The notes: generated from the sequence alone by a model not told the origin. A stretch of DNA of 64,000 bases from an uncultured Sphingopyxis sp. (GCF_900078365.1 NZ_LT598653.1:3224001-3288000); one strand, 5' to 3'. Shown: positions 24,206 through 34,448, counted from the stretch's first letter. Numbers and translations: made by a program.

Positions 24206-25975
24206 CTACAGCCGGTCCATGCGCAGCCAGCGCCGGTCACCGAGCCACGCCTTCGACAAGGCCTTGCCCGCCGCCGCCGCCTCGAGCCGCTTGCCCTGCA
24301 TCGCCTCGCTGCGCTGGAGGCCATAGAGCGCCCAGCCATTGTTTGGCGTCTGCGCGAGCGCGCCGCGGAATGCCTCGCTCGCTTCGGCATAGCGGCGCTG
24401 CTCGAACAGCGCAGCGCCCAGCGCCTGCCTGACCGGGAAATACCAATAGGGAGGCTCCTGATAAGGCAGCTTGTCCTCGAGCCCGATCGCTTGCGCGTAG
24501 AGGCCCGCCGCCGCGTCATGGCGCCCCTCGGCCGCGGCCAGGCGCCCGCGCGCGACCGTTTCAGCGAGCAATACGAGGTCGGGGCCGGGCACGCCCTGAT
24601 CGACCATCGCCTGGAACGCGCCCGATGTCCTGAGCTTCGCCATCGCCGCGAGTTCGCCGTCGAACCCCTTGCGGTCGCGCAGCCGCGCATAGGCGACGGC
24701 CCGCGCATAATGGCGCATCGCGTTCGCATAGGGCAGCCGCGCGTCGGGCGCGGGCATCGCGAGGATCACCTTCGGCTCGGCGAACTGCGCCATCGCGAAA
24801 TAAGGCGCGGCGTCGATCGACTGGATCCACGCGATCGCCGCCGACGTGTCGGGGTCGAGCAGGGTCCGCAGCCGCCGCGCTTCCTCGATCGCGGTGCGAA
24901 GGTCGCCCGCCATCTGCGCCGAGGTCACGATGAAATGGACATTGTGCGGATAATAGCCGTAACGCACGAGCCCCGCATCGCCCGCATCGCGGATATAGGC
25001 CTCGTCGGCGCGCGCCGCCGCGACATTGACGCGGATCGAGTCGGCGTGCCGCCCGCGCCGCTGAAAGATATGCCCCGGCATATGCACGAGGTGCGCCGCG
25101 CTCGGCGCCAGCGGGTTCGCGAGCCGGTCGGCCGCTGCCTCGGCGCGCGCCGGGTCCGTCGATTCGACGAGGTGGATATAGAGGTGGTTCGCCTGCACAT
25201 GGTCGGGATTGCGCGCGAGCACCCCCTCGACCAGCCGCACCGCCGCGCCGCTCCGTCCGACCGGCGTCTTTCCGTCGGGCTCCCAATAATTCCACGGCGT
25301 CGTGTCCATCGCCGCCTCGGCCGCGAGCACGGCGACGTCGTCGTCGCCCGGAAAGCGGCGCGCGACATCGAGCATCGCATCGGCATAGGCCGCGTCGAGC
25401 GCCGCGCGGTCCTGCGCCGCATCGCGCGAATAGCGCCGCGCGACGGCCTCGATCAGCGCGCGCTCCATCGGCGTCGCGCGCCCGCGCAGCGCCATCGCGC
25501 GGTCCATCGCGCCCAGCGCCGCATCCCGGTCGCGATCGTCCATCGGCGCGTTGATGTTCGGCCCGAGCGCCGCCGCCTCGCCCCACCAGCACATCGCGCA
25601 TTCAGGGTCGAGCCGCTGCGCCTCGCGGAACGATCGCACCGCGCCCGCGTGGTTGAAGCCATAGGACATCAGCAGCCCCTGGCTGAAATAGCGCCGCGCC
25701 CGGTCATCGCGCGTCGACACCGGAAAGGGCGATTTCGCAAGGTCGGGATAGAGCGGGATCGTCCGTCCCGCGCTCGCCGGCGCCGCGACCGCCGCCGCGA
25801 TCAGCAGCTCGCTCGCCAGCATCGACCCCGCGCGCCGCGCGCCGCACGACAGGCTCGCGAGCCGGCTCGGGTCGAGCGCGTCGAGCGCGGCCGCCGAAAA
25901 GCCCGCAGGCGGCGCGAAACTCGCGGCCGACAGCCCGATGCCGAGCGCCGCCACGATGCGGAACGGATGACGCAT
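24206..25975 (-). CDS. secreted TPR-repeat protein
   Basis: 589 residues from ATG 25975 (MRHPFRIVAALGIGLSAASFA, a signal peptide); the open frame continues to 26173 but that part is implausible. Helical repeats run through the protein: YFSQGLLMSYGFNHAGAVRSF, REAQRLDPECAMCWWGEAAALG, and near the end ALFEQRRYAEASEAFRGALAQTPNNGWALYGL, which is a classical TPR. The conserved AMCWWGEA and VHMPGHIFQRRGR segments belong to a family of periplasmic or exported TPR proteins of unknown role, as far as I recognise. It ends three bases before the stop of the convergent XRE gene. Confidence 0.82.
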   Translation of the reverse strand: MRHPFRIVAALGIGLSAASFAPPAGFSAAALDALDPSRLASLSCGARRAGSMLASELLIAAAVAAPASAGRTIPLYPDLAKSPFPVSTRDDRARRYFSQGLLMSYGFNHAGAVRSFREAQRLDPECAMCWWGEAAALGPNINAPMDDRDRDAALGAMDRAMALRGRATPMERALIEAVARRYSRDAAQDRAALDAAYADAMLDVARRFPGDDDVAVLAAEAAMDTTPWNYWEPDGKTPVGRSGAAVRLVEGVLARNPDHVQANHLYIHLVESTDPARAEAAADRLANPLAPSAAHLVHMPGHIFQRRGRHADSIRVNVAAARADEAYIRDAGDAGLVRYGYYPHNVHFIVTSAQMAGDLRTAIEEARRLRTLLDPDTSAAIAWIQSIDAAPYFAMAQFAEPKVILAMPAPDARLPYANAMRHYARAVAYARLRDRKGFDGELAAMAKLRTSGAFQAMVDQGVPGPDLVLLAETVARGRLAAAEGRHDAAAGLYAQAIGLEDKLPYQEPPYWYFPVRQALGAALFEQRRYAEASEAFRGALAQTPNNGWALYGLQRSEAMQGKRLEAAAAGKALSKAWLGDRRWLRMDRL

Positions 25976-26163
25976 GACAATTCCCCTTCCCCAAGGCGAA
26001 CCGAAACAGCGGCCTTTTTCTACCACGAAAGCCGAGGCACCCAAAGCCCGGGCTTTTCCCCATCCCCCGGCCTCGACCATGGCTGGGGTCGAAGGCCCGG
26101 CGGCGTGTCCCAATTGCACATTCAAACTGGAACCATCGCGTGCTTCCTGCATAGCTTGCGCAC

Positions 26164-27999
26164 ATGTTCGCAATCGACTCGCTGCTCGTCAAAATCGCCC
26201 TCATCGGCATCATCGGACTCGGCGCTCAGTGGATCGCGTGGCGAACGGGGCGGCCTGCCATTGCGCTGATGCTGATCGCCGGCATCGTCGCGGGGCCGAT
26301 CCTCGGCTTCATCAATCCCGAGCGGGACTTCGGCGCTCTGCGCGAGCCGATCATAAAGCTGGCCGTGGCGGTGATCCTGTTCGAGGGCGGGCTCAGCCTC
26401 AAGTTCCGCGAACTCCGGCAAGCGGGAACCGCCGTGCTGATGCTCGTGTTCATCGGCGTGCCGCTCGGCTGGGCGCTCGGCACCGCCGCCGCCTATTATG
26501 GCGCCGGCCTTCCGCTCGAACTTGCCGCCCTCTTCGGCGGCGTGATGGTCGTCACGGGCCCGACCGTCATCGCGCCGCTGCTCCGCTCGCTCAACATTCC
26601 GCCGCGCGTCAAGCATATGCTCAAGTGGGAAGCGATCGTGAACGATCCGATTGGCGCGCTGATCGCGGTCGGCGTCTACAGCTATATCACCCACGGCGGC
26701 GGCACGGCGGCGAGTACGGTCGTGATCGACGTCGCGGCGGCGAGTCTGCTCGCGATCCTGATCGGCACCGCGGCTGGCTTTGCCCTCACCACCGCCTATC
26801 TCCGCGGCTGGATTCCCGAATATCTGAAGGCGCCGATCCTGCTGACCTCGGTGATCGCGGTGTTCGTCCTGTCGGACCTCGTGATGCACGAGACGGGGCT
26901 GATCACCGTCACCGCCATGGGGGTCGTGATGGGCAATCGCGAAACCTATTCGAGCCACATGCTCCGGCGGTTCAAGGAGGATCTGACGATCCTGCTCGTC
27001 TCGGGCGTCTTCATTATCCTGTCGGCCACGCTCGACTGGCAGGTCGTCCGCAACTTCGAGCTGCGCTTCGTGCTGTTCCTTCTGCTTCTCCTCTTCGTCG
27101 TCCGCCCGCTCACGATCATGGCCGCGCTGCTCTTCACGCGCATCCCGCTGCGCGAGCGGCTGTTCGTCGCGTGGATCGCCCCGCGCGGCATCGTCGCGGT
27201 CGCCGTGACCGGCCTCTTCGCGCTTCGGCTCACCGACTATGGCGTTCCGGGCGCCGAGGCGCTCGTACCGCTGGGCTTCGGCGTGGTGATCGTCACGATC
27301 TTCGCGCACGGCTTTACGGCGGCGAGGGTGGCGCGGCTGCTCGGTCTCGATCGCGGCAAGGGCGACGGCGTGCTGCTCGTCGGCGCCAACAGCTGGACGA
27401 TCGCCTTTGCCGAGTTCGTGAAGCGGCAAGGACGCGAGGTGCTGATCGCCGACGAAGACAAGCTCGCGCTCCGCCGCGCCCGCCGCGCCGATATTCCCGT
27501 CTATCACGGCGACATTCTCGACGAGGCGCATGAGGACGAGGTCGAACTCGGCCAATATCGCCAGCTGATCGCGGCGACCGGCAGCGACAGCTACAACGCG
27601 CTCGTCTGCAGCGAGCTTGCGCCCGAGATCGGCGCCGACCGCGTCAGCCGCACGGGCGGTCAATCGCGTCTCAAGGGCCTGCGCCGCGGCCGCATCTTCA
27701 CGCTCGCCGGCACGCCGATCGAGGAGCTGCTCGACCGGCTGCAGGCCGGCTGGAGCTTCGGCCGGACGCGGATCACCGAAAAGTTCCCCTATGAGGATTT
27801 CGTCGCGCGGATGAAGGCGAACGGCGGCGACAGCCTCGCCGTTGCCAAGGCGTCGGGCGAGCTGGTCATCTTCTCGAGCGACCGGCGCCCCGCCGTCGAG
27901 CCCGAGGATGTGATCTGGACGTTCGTCCCGCCCGAAACGGCCCCCGCACCGGAAGGCTCGGCCCGCTCAGGCAACGCCCCTTCTGCAACCGCGCCGTAA
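26164..27999 (+). CDS. CPA1-type cation:proton antiporter with C-terminal TrkA-N domain
   Basis: 611 residues: about 12 membrane helices (5-400), then a Rossmann TrkA-N domain starting GDGVLLVGANSWTIAFAEFVKRQGREVLIADED (about 402-520), and a TrkA-C-like tail. The helix-5 segment KWEAIVNDPIGALIAV carries the ND pair expected at the ion site of CPA1 exchangers, and WIAPRGIVAVAVTGLFAL the later conserved Arg. It should exchange Na+ or K+ for H+ in the cytoplasmic membrane, gated by a nucleotide at the TrkA-N domain. Ion preference unknown. Confidence 0.9.
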   Translation: MFAIDSLLVKIALIGIIGLGAQWIAWRTGRPAIALMLIAGIVAGPILGFINPERDFGALREPIIKLAVAVILFEGGLSLKFRELRQAGTAVLMLVFIGVPLGWALGTAAAYYGAGLPLELAALFGGVMVVTGPTVIAPLLRSLNIPPRVKHMLKWEAIVNDPIGALIAVGVYSYITHGGGTAASTVVIDVAAASLLAILIGTAAGFALTTAYLRGWIPEYLKAPILLTSVIAVFVLSDLVMHETGLITVTAMGVVMGNRETYSSHMLRRFKEDLTILLVSGVFIILSATLDWQVVRNFELRFVLFLLLLLFVVRPLTIMAALLFTRIPLRERLFVAWIAPRGIVAVAVTGLFALRLTDYGVPGAEALVPLGFGVVIVTIFAHGFTAARVARLLGLDRGKGDGVLLVGANSWTIAFAEFVKRQGREVLIADEDKLALRRARRADIPVYHGDILDEAHEDEVELGQYRQLIAATGSDSYNALVCSELAPEIGADRVSRTGGQSRLKGLRRGRIFTLAGTPIEELLDRLQAGWSFGRTRITEKFPYEDFVARMKANGGDSLAVAKASGELVIFSSDRRPAVEPEDVIWTFVPPETAPAPEGSARSGNAPSATAP

Positions 28000-28001
28000 G
28001 G

Positions 28002-29825
<1,824 letters not shown>

Positions 29826-30120
29826 CGGGCGCCGTTAGCAGGGGTTTGCGGCGCTGTCAGCAGGCGAGTCGCCGCCCACGAGGCCCCCGCGATACCATCC
29901 GTGTCCGCGTAATTTTATTCCGAAGTTGTCAAACTTGTCATTCCCCTCCGGTATAATGATACCCGTCGCGCGCGACTGCGCCGGTGCAGCATATCCGAGA
30001 GGGCTGAGAGAATGGGCCATGACGGCGACGCTGGCATGGCGGGACAATGTAGGAAAGAGATTTTCGGGGCGGAATGACGGGCAGCACAGCTCGATCGGTC
30101 GCAAGGGGCAAGCGGACGGA

Positions 30121-31005
30121 TCATACCGCCAGCCAGCGTGCGCAATCGTCGCGCACCCGCGCGTCGCGATCGCGTATTCCGCGTTCCAGCACCGCCGCCC
30201 TGCCCGCGCCCTCCGCCACCGCCGCGAGCGCGGCGATCGCGTTGGCACGGACTCTTGGCACGGGGTGCGCTTTCGCGAACTCCCCGGCGATGTCCTTGCC
30301 GTTCTCCGTCAGGTGGACCGCGCAGCGCAGCAGCATTTCGCCGCTGGTCAGCGTCGGGCGCCGCGCGATCGTGCCGGCTTCGAGGTCGACGATATATTGG
30401 TCGCGCCAGGGGACGTGCTCGCCCTCGTCCATGATGTTGAGGCTGACCGACAGGCTCGGCGGCGGGAGCTGGCTGTGGATGTCGCGGTGGGGGCGGTAGA
30501 GCATCATCTTGCCTTCGCTCAAGCTGCTGCGCTCGATGAATTGCAGGTCCAGCGGCTCGCCGAGGCGGCCGTCGACGGTTTCGGGGTCGTATTCATAATA
30601 ATCGCTGACATAGCCGGGGCCGAAATAACCCGCCGTGAGGAAGCTGAAATTATGGTCGTGCGGGACGCCGTAGGAGAAGGCCGCGGGGCCGCTCGCGGTC
30701 GTGACGGCGTCGCTCGCGGCGGGCCAGAGGTTGGCGCGCAGATAGAAGCCGCGCGCGCCGCGATGAAGCAGGAAGACCTGCGCCGAATAGCGATTGATTT
30801 CGAGCTGGTCGGCGTAGCTCGCCTGAAGCGCGGCGATGACGCGATCGGCGAGGAAGGTGCGGTTTTGCTGGAGCCCGGCGAGGAGCGCGGCGCAATGCGC
30901 GATGCTGGCTTCGTCGGCGAGGTCGACGCCGCTTTCGTCGAGGCGCGCGGTGACTTCGGCAAGGTCGAGCGCGGGGCCGGGGGGCGGGTCGATCAGGCGG
31001 GGCAT
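30121..31005 (-). CDS. cupin-like protein with C-terminal HEAT-type repeats, putative peptide-cassette enzyme
   Basis: 294 residues from ATG 31005, set by AGGAG eight bases upstream; the frame runs on into repeat sequence. The middle (about 75-210) is beta-rich and contains H116-D-H118 (PHDHNFSF), followed by YYEYD and then YRPHRDIHSQ (H173, H177), a spacing that suits a cupin or iron-oxygenase double-stranded beta-helix binding one metal. PPPSLSVSLNIMDEGEH continues the barrel. The last 45 residues, PRVRANAIAALAAVAEGAGRA and ARVRDDCARWLA, are HEAT-like. No named family. It is the third gene of a minus-strand run beginning with a 48-residue peptide at 32376, suggesting a modification enzyme for that peptide; this is inference. 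Confidence 0.72.
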   Translation of the reverse strand: MPRLIDPPPGPALDLAEVTARLDESGVDLADEASIAHCAALLAGLQQNRTFLADRVIAALQASYADQLEINRYSAQVFLLHRGARGFYLRANLWPAASDAVTTASGPAAFSYGVPHDHNFSFLTAGYFGPGYVSDYYEYDPETVDGRLGEPLDLQFIERSSLSEGKMMLYRPHRDIHSQLPPPSLSVSLNIMDEGEHVPWRDQYIVDLEAGTIARRPTLTSGEMLLRCAVHLTENGKDIAGEFAKAHPVPRVRANAIAALAAVAEGAGRAAVLERGIRDRDARVRDDCARWLAV

Positions 31006-31017
31006 GCGGTTCTCCTG

Positions 31018-31196
31018 CTCCCCTCCCGCAGGCGGGAGGGGGGTTTCGGGTCGATCGGTCCCCCGGACCGGCCTGAACCGTCCGGGGGACGGTTCACCCG
31101 ACGCCGGGCGGGTAGCGACGGTGCGGCCTGCCCACCCCGCTGCGACTAGCGAGCAAGCTCGCAAGTCTCGCTGCCCCTCCCGCTTGCGGGAGGGGA
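31018..31196. repeat. R1 palindromic repeat with an R6 insertion
   Basis: R1 arms CCCCTCCCGCAGGCGGGAGGGG at 31019 and CCCCTCCCGCTTGCGGGAGGGG at 31174 enclose a further dyad (GGTCCCCCGGACC and CCGTCCGGGGGACGG around 31057-31094) of the type also seen at 63089. The right part encodes the last residues and stop codon of the gene at 31146. Confidence 0.8.
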
Positions 31197-32177
31197 TGAA
31201 TAGAGCGCCTCGGTCGCCGCGGCGGCGGCGCGCACTTCGGGATGCGGATCATCCGCCGCCATCGCGGCGAGATGCGGGCGCGCGGCGGCGGGGTCGAGCG
31301 CGACCAGTTCGCGCATCGCGTGCCAGCGCGCGGCGAAATCTTCGCTTCGCGTTTCGGCGGCGAAGAACGGCGCGGCGTCGGCGCGGCCGAGATGGCGGAG
31401 CAGCGTCAGCGCCATGGCGCGAAAGCTGCTGTCGCGGCGCGAGGCGCTGACGTGGATCAGCCGGCCGGTCGCGATGTCATAGGCGCGGATGGGGAGCGGC
31501 GACGGCGGCTGGACGGCAAGTTCGAGCAGCAGCACGTCGCGCGCGGCATCGGCGAGCGACCAGCTTTGCCGCGCGGTGTCGAGGCGGATAAGCTCGCCGG
31601 TGCGCAAGGGGCGCGGCGGCTCGCTGCGGCACGGGGCGGCAGCGGACGCGGTGAAGCCGCCCGCCTCCTCGGCTTCGCTCACCGCGGCATGGTGGGCGAT
31701 CAGCGACGCGCCGTCGCTCGCGAGGACGCGGATCGCGGCGCGGCCGGGGACGAAGACGGCGCTGGACGGCGGCGCGACGCAGCTGCCCGCGGGGCGGACG
31801 AGGAGGGTGAGGCGGACGGCGCCGCGCTCGGCAAGGATGAGCCCGCCCGCGCCGCCGCCCGCTCCCCCCGCTCCGCCATCGCCGCCGCCGACCAGCCGCA
31901 GCGGCGGGCGGGCGAAGGGATCGGCGGCGAGAAGCGCGAGCGCGGCGTCGAGCCGGGCCTGCAGCCATGCCGTGTCGTCGAGCCAGGGCAGGAGGCGCGC
32001 GAGGGCGATCTCGGGCGCGGCGTCCCCCGCCGCGTCGATCGCCGCGAGCAGGCCGCCGGGCGCGCTATCGGCGGCGCGCCACGCCGCGTCGGCGGCGGCA
32101 ACCGCGCGTCCGATGCGCTGGCGGCGGGCGCGATCGGCGCGGGGGAAATGGTCGTGGCGCGAGTGGGCGGCGGTCAT
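31146..32177 (-). CDS. HEAT-repeat protein of the peptide cassette
   Basis: 343 residues. Ala-rich helices at both ends and a beta-rich middle: GLILAERGAVRLTLLVRP, then AAIRVLASDGASLIAHHAAV, then GELIRLDTARQSWSLADAARDVLLLELAV. The C-terminal part (FRAMALTLLRHLGRADAAPFFAAE, FAARWHAMRELVALDPAAARPHLAAMAADDPHPEVRAAA) is clearly HEAT-like, and the whole layout (barrel-like middle, HEAT end) mirrors the gene at 30121, suggesting paralogues or a heterodimer. The last 17 residues (SSPPASGRGSETCELAR) are encoded by an R1 repeat, which also gives the stop. Its ribosome site lies under the hairpin at 32187. Confidence 0.65.
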   Translation of the reverse strand: MTAAHSRHDHFPRADRARRQRIGRAVAAADAAWRAADSAPGGLLAAIDAAGDAAPEIALARLLPWLDDTAWLQARLDAALALLAADPFARPPLRLVGGGDGGAGGAGGGAGGLILAERGAVRLTLLVRPAGSCVAPPSSAVFVPGRAAIRVLASDGASLIAHHAAVSEAEEAGGFTASAAAPCRSEPPRPLRTGELIRLDTARQSWSLADAARDVLLLELAVQPPSPLPIRAYDIATGRLIHVSASRRDSSFRAMALTLLRHLGRADAAPFFAAETRSEDFAARWHAMRELVALDPAAARPHLAAMAADDPHPEVRAAAAATEALYSSPPASGRGSETCELAR

Positions 32178-32186
32178 GCGAAAGGC

Positions 32187-32223
32187 GCGGAGGCGGGCGG
32201 CGGAGCGCGCCGCCCGCCTCCGC
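32187..32223 (-). promoter_or_regulatory. 15-bp perfect hairpin between peptide gene and HEAT gene
   Basis: GCGGAGGCGGGCGGC - 7-base loop - GCCGCCCGCCTCCGC. It begins 6 bases after the peptide stop and ends 9 bases before the next ATG. No T-tract, so rather a transcript-stabilising or attenuating structure that would keep peptide output above enzyme output and mask the downstream ribosome site. Confidence 0.65.
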
Positions 32224-32229
32224 TCGCGA

Positions 32230-32376
32230 TCAGTCGTGAACGATCAGCGCGATGGTGACCGCGATCTCGAAGATCGATGGCCCCGACGTGGCGCTTTCGC
32301 CCATCAGCGACCCGAACAGCCCGACCGCGGTGTCGAGCAACGGCAGCGCGGCGATGTCAACGGGCGGCAATTCCAT
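32230..32376 (-). CDS. 48-aa hydrophobic/acidic peptide, candidate precursor
   Basis: ATG 32376 has an outstanding AGGAGG six bases upstream, so translation should be strong. The peptide starts MELPPVDIAALPLLDTAVGL, has a small polar middle (GESATSGPS) and ends IFEIAVTIALIVHD. It contains no Lys or Arg at all and six acidic residues, an unusual composition. The shape, an acidic N-terminal half, a Gly/Ser hinge and a hydrophobic C-terminal core ending in His-Asp, is compatible with a ribosomally made precursor peptide or a one-helix membrane protein. No family recognised. Followed by a stable hairpin and two HEAT/cupin-like genes. Confidence 0.68.
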   Translation of the reverse strand: MELPPVDIAALPLLDTAVGLFGSLMGESATSGPSIFEIAVTIALIVHD

Positions 32377-32459
32377 AGTCCCCTCCTGTCCTGAACGGCG
32401 GCGCGACCCGCCGCCGCAGGCAGGGCTAGGTGCGCCCGCGCCGATCGCCGAGTTAACTT

Positions 32460-32475
32460 TGCGTAATTTTACGCA
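32460..32475. promoter_or_regulatory. 16-bp perfect palindrome in a divergent intergenic region
   Basis: TGCGTAAT/TTTACGCA-type palindrome (TGCGTAA-TT-TTACGCA), 84 bases before the peptide ATG on one side and 76 before the beta-propeller ATG on the other. Its position suits an operator shared by both transcripts. An AGTTAACTT stretch at 32451-32459 adjoins it. Confidence 0.55.
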
Positions 32476-32550
32476 TGTCGCCGTTCGAAGCATTGTTGCC
32501 GCGGCGGCCGTGCCGAGTAGGATGGCGGCATCGGAACCGGGAGATTGCCC

Positions 32551-33501
32551 ATGCGCCGCGTCCTATTTTCCGCCCTTGCGGGCATGCTGCTCGCCGCTCC
32601 CGCCGCCGCCGAAACGCTGCTCGTCGGCAACAAGGGCGAGGATACGCTCAGCGTCATCGCGCTGGACAGCGGCGCCGAGCTCGCGCGGTTGCCGACGGGG
32701 AAGATGCCGCACGAGATCGCGATCTCGCCCGACGGCAAACAGGCCGCGGTGGTCGCCTATGGCGGGACGACGATCGATGTGTTCGATGTTGAAAAGCGCG
32801 CGAAGCTGAGGACGATCGACCTCAGCCCCAACCGGCGGCCGCACGGGCTGCTCTGGCTGTCCGACGGACGGCTCGTCGCGACGGCGGAGGGCAGCGAATC
32901 GGTCGCGGTCATCGCGCCGGGCGGCGCGCTGACGTCGATCGCGACCGGGCAGAAGGGCACGCATATGATCGTCGTCGCGCCCGACAACCGCACCGCCTAT
33001 ACCGCCAATATCGGGTCGGGGACGGTGAGCGTGCTCGACCTCGTCGCAGGCAGGAAGCTGCGCGACCTCGCGGTCGGCGGCAAGCCCGAGGGGCTGGCGC
33101 TGACCAAGGGCGGGCACGAGCTGTGGGTCGGCGACCTCGACGCGCCGCGCGTGTCGATCTGGGATACGCAGGCGGGCGAAAAGATCGCCGAACTGCCCGT
33201 CGATCCGGTCGCGATCCGCGTGCTCGCGAGCCCCGACGGCAAGCTCGTCGCGACGAGCAATATCGCATCGGGCACGATCAGCCTGTTCGACGCCGGAACG
33301 CGCGCGCCGCTGAAGACGATCAAGGTGTCGGGCGACGCGGCGAAGGACCAGGTGACCTTGCTGTTCAGCCCCGATTCGAAGTGGCTCTATGCCGCCGAGA
33401 CGGGGCACGACAAGGTCGCCGAGATCGACGTCGCGAGCGGCGAAGTGCTGCGCCGGATCGCGGCGGGCAAGCAGGGCGACGGGCTCGCGATCGCGCCTTA
33501 G
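32551..33501 (+). CDS. periplasmic YVTN-type beta-propeller protein
   Basis: 316 residues from ATG 32551 (GGGAG seven bases upstream). Signal peptide MRRVLFSALAGMLLAAPAAA. Seven repeats of about 42 residues with the pattern x-VIALDSGAELARLPTGKMPHEIAISPDGKQAAV, e.g. VSVLDLVAGRKLRDLAVGGKPEGLAL and VSIWDTQAGEKIAELPVDPVAIRVLASPDGK, which is the YVTN beta-propeller. No catalytic residues apparent; such proteins often bind partners or cofactors in the periplasm. Divergent from the peptide cassette and perhaps functionally linked to it through the shared palindrome. Confidence 0.88.
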   Translation: MRRVLFSALAGMLLAAPAAAETLLVGNKGEDTLSVIALDSGAELARLPTGKMPHEIAISPDGKQAAVVAYGGTTIDVFDVEKRAKLRTIDLSPNRRPHGLLWLSDGRLVATAEGSESVAVIAPGGALTSIATGQKGTHMIVVAPDNRTAYTANIGSGTVSVLDLVAGRKLRDLAVGGKPEGLALTKGGHELWVGDLDAPRVSIWDTQAGEKIAELPVDPVAIRVLASPDGKLVATSNIASGTISLFDAGTRAPLKTIKVSGDAAKDQVTLLFSPDSKWLYAAETGHDKVAEIDVASGEVLRRIAAGKQGDGLAIAP

Positions 33502-33545
33502 GCGGGTTGTCTCCTTTGGGGTGGCGAGAGGCCCTTCCCAACATT

Positions 33546-33624
33546 CGTCATTCCCGCGAAAGCGGGAACCCAGTGTGGGGTAAGCCGACGCACGCTCTGG
33601 GTTCCCGCTTTCGCGGGAATGACG
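33546..33624. repeat. R2 palindromic repeat, A-rich variant
   Basis: CGTCATTCCCGCGAAAGCGG...CCCAG mirrored perfectly by CTGGG...CCGCTTTCGCGGGAATGACG, with a 23-base centre. Half of the 296-base gap between the beta-propeller and GST genes. Confidence 0.9.
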
Positions 33625-33668
33625 ATGCAAGAGGCCACTACCGGTCGCCTTCAGCCATTTCCCACGTT

Positions 33669-33751
33669 CCGTTCGTGTCGAGCGAAGTCGAGACACCCAT
33701 CGGCATCGCGACTAGCCCGATGGGCATCTCGACTTCGCTCGATGCGAACGG
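33669..33751. repeat. R5 palindromic repeat
   Basis: CCGTTCGTGTCGAGCGAAGT...CCATCGG at 33669-33703 mirrored with a few mismatches by CCGATGG...ACTTCGCTCGATGCGAACGG at 33717-33751. The GTGTCGAGCGAAGTCGAGACAC core is itself a hairpin. Only full copy of this family in the window. Confidence 0.85.
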
Positions 33752-33797
33752 ATATTTAAGGCGCAACGACCGCTTCCAGCCCTTTCGTTCGCCGCCT

Positions 33798-34448
33798 TCA
33801 CCCCGCCAGCACGCGCTCCATCAGCCGCTCTTCCTTGGCGATCCACGGCGCCATGCTCGGCCGCGACAATATCGCTTCGCTCCACGCCGCGATCTTCGGA
33901 TGCGCCGCCGCGTCGATGCCAGCGCCGCAATGGCGGAAATTCATCAGCGGCGACGCGACCGCCAGATCGGCGAGCGTCAGCCGGTCGCCGACCAGATAAC
34001 CCGACGCCGGGATCGCGCTTTCCAGATAGGCGAGCAGCTTCGGCAATTCCTCGCTCTCGGCCTCGGCCGCCGCGGCGAGGTCGCCTTCGCGCCCGAGGAA
34101 TTTGGGCGCGACGATGCGGTTGAAGAAGATCTTGCCGCTGCACGCCGCGAACACCGTGTCGCCGAATTCCTCCCACCAGATCACCCGCCCGCGCTCCCGC
34201 GGGTCGGCGGGAATCAGCGGCGGCTCGGGGTGCTTCGCCTCGACATATTGGATGATCGCGCTCGAATCGGCGAGCAGGAAGCCGTCGTCGTCCATCGCGG
34301 GCATCTTGCCGAGCGGCGATGCGGCGCGGAAACCCGGATCGGGGTCGCCGATGCCGACGCCCTTCAGTTCGAATTCGATCCCCTTCTCGCCCAGATAGCC
34401 GAGCAGCTTGCGCACGAACGGCGACACCACCGACCCGTAAATGATCAT
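33798..34448 (-). CDS. glutathione S-transferase family protein
   Basis: 216 residues from ATG 34448, with GGGAG seven bases upstream. N-terminal thioredoxin-like domain (MIIYGSVVSPFVRKLLGYLGEKGIEFEL, cis-Pro at SPLGKMPAM, and the DSSAI glutathione-binding turn), then an all-helical C-terminal domain ending with LTLADLAVASPLMNFR and the N-cap box. S8/S9 rather than Cys at the N-terminal active position suggests a Ser-type transferase. Cytoplasmic; substrate unknown. Confidence 0.9.
   Translation of the reverse strand: MIIYGSVVSPFVRKLLGYLGEKGIEFELKGVGIGDPDPGFRAASPLGKMPAMDDDGFLLADSSAIIQYVEAKHPEPPLIPADPRERGRVIWWEEFGDTVFAACSGKIFFNRIVAPKFLGREGDLAAAAEAESEELPKLLAYLESAIPASGYLVGDRLTLADLAVASPLMNFRHCGAGIDAAAHPKIAAWSEAILSRPSMAPWIAKEERLMERVLAG

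Noticed and set aside
29985..30020. Possible TPP riboswitch (GGCTGAGAGAA)
   Set aside because: Only the CTGAGA box is similar. The second conserved box (CTGATCTGG-like) and any thiamine gene downstream are missing.
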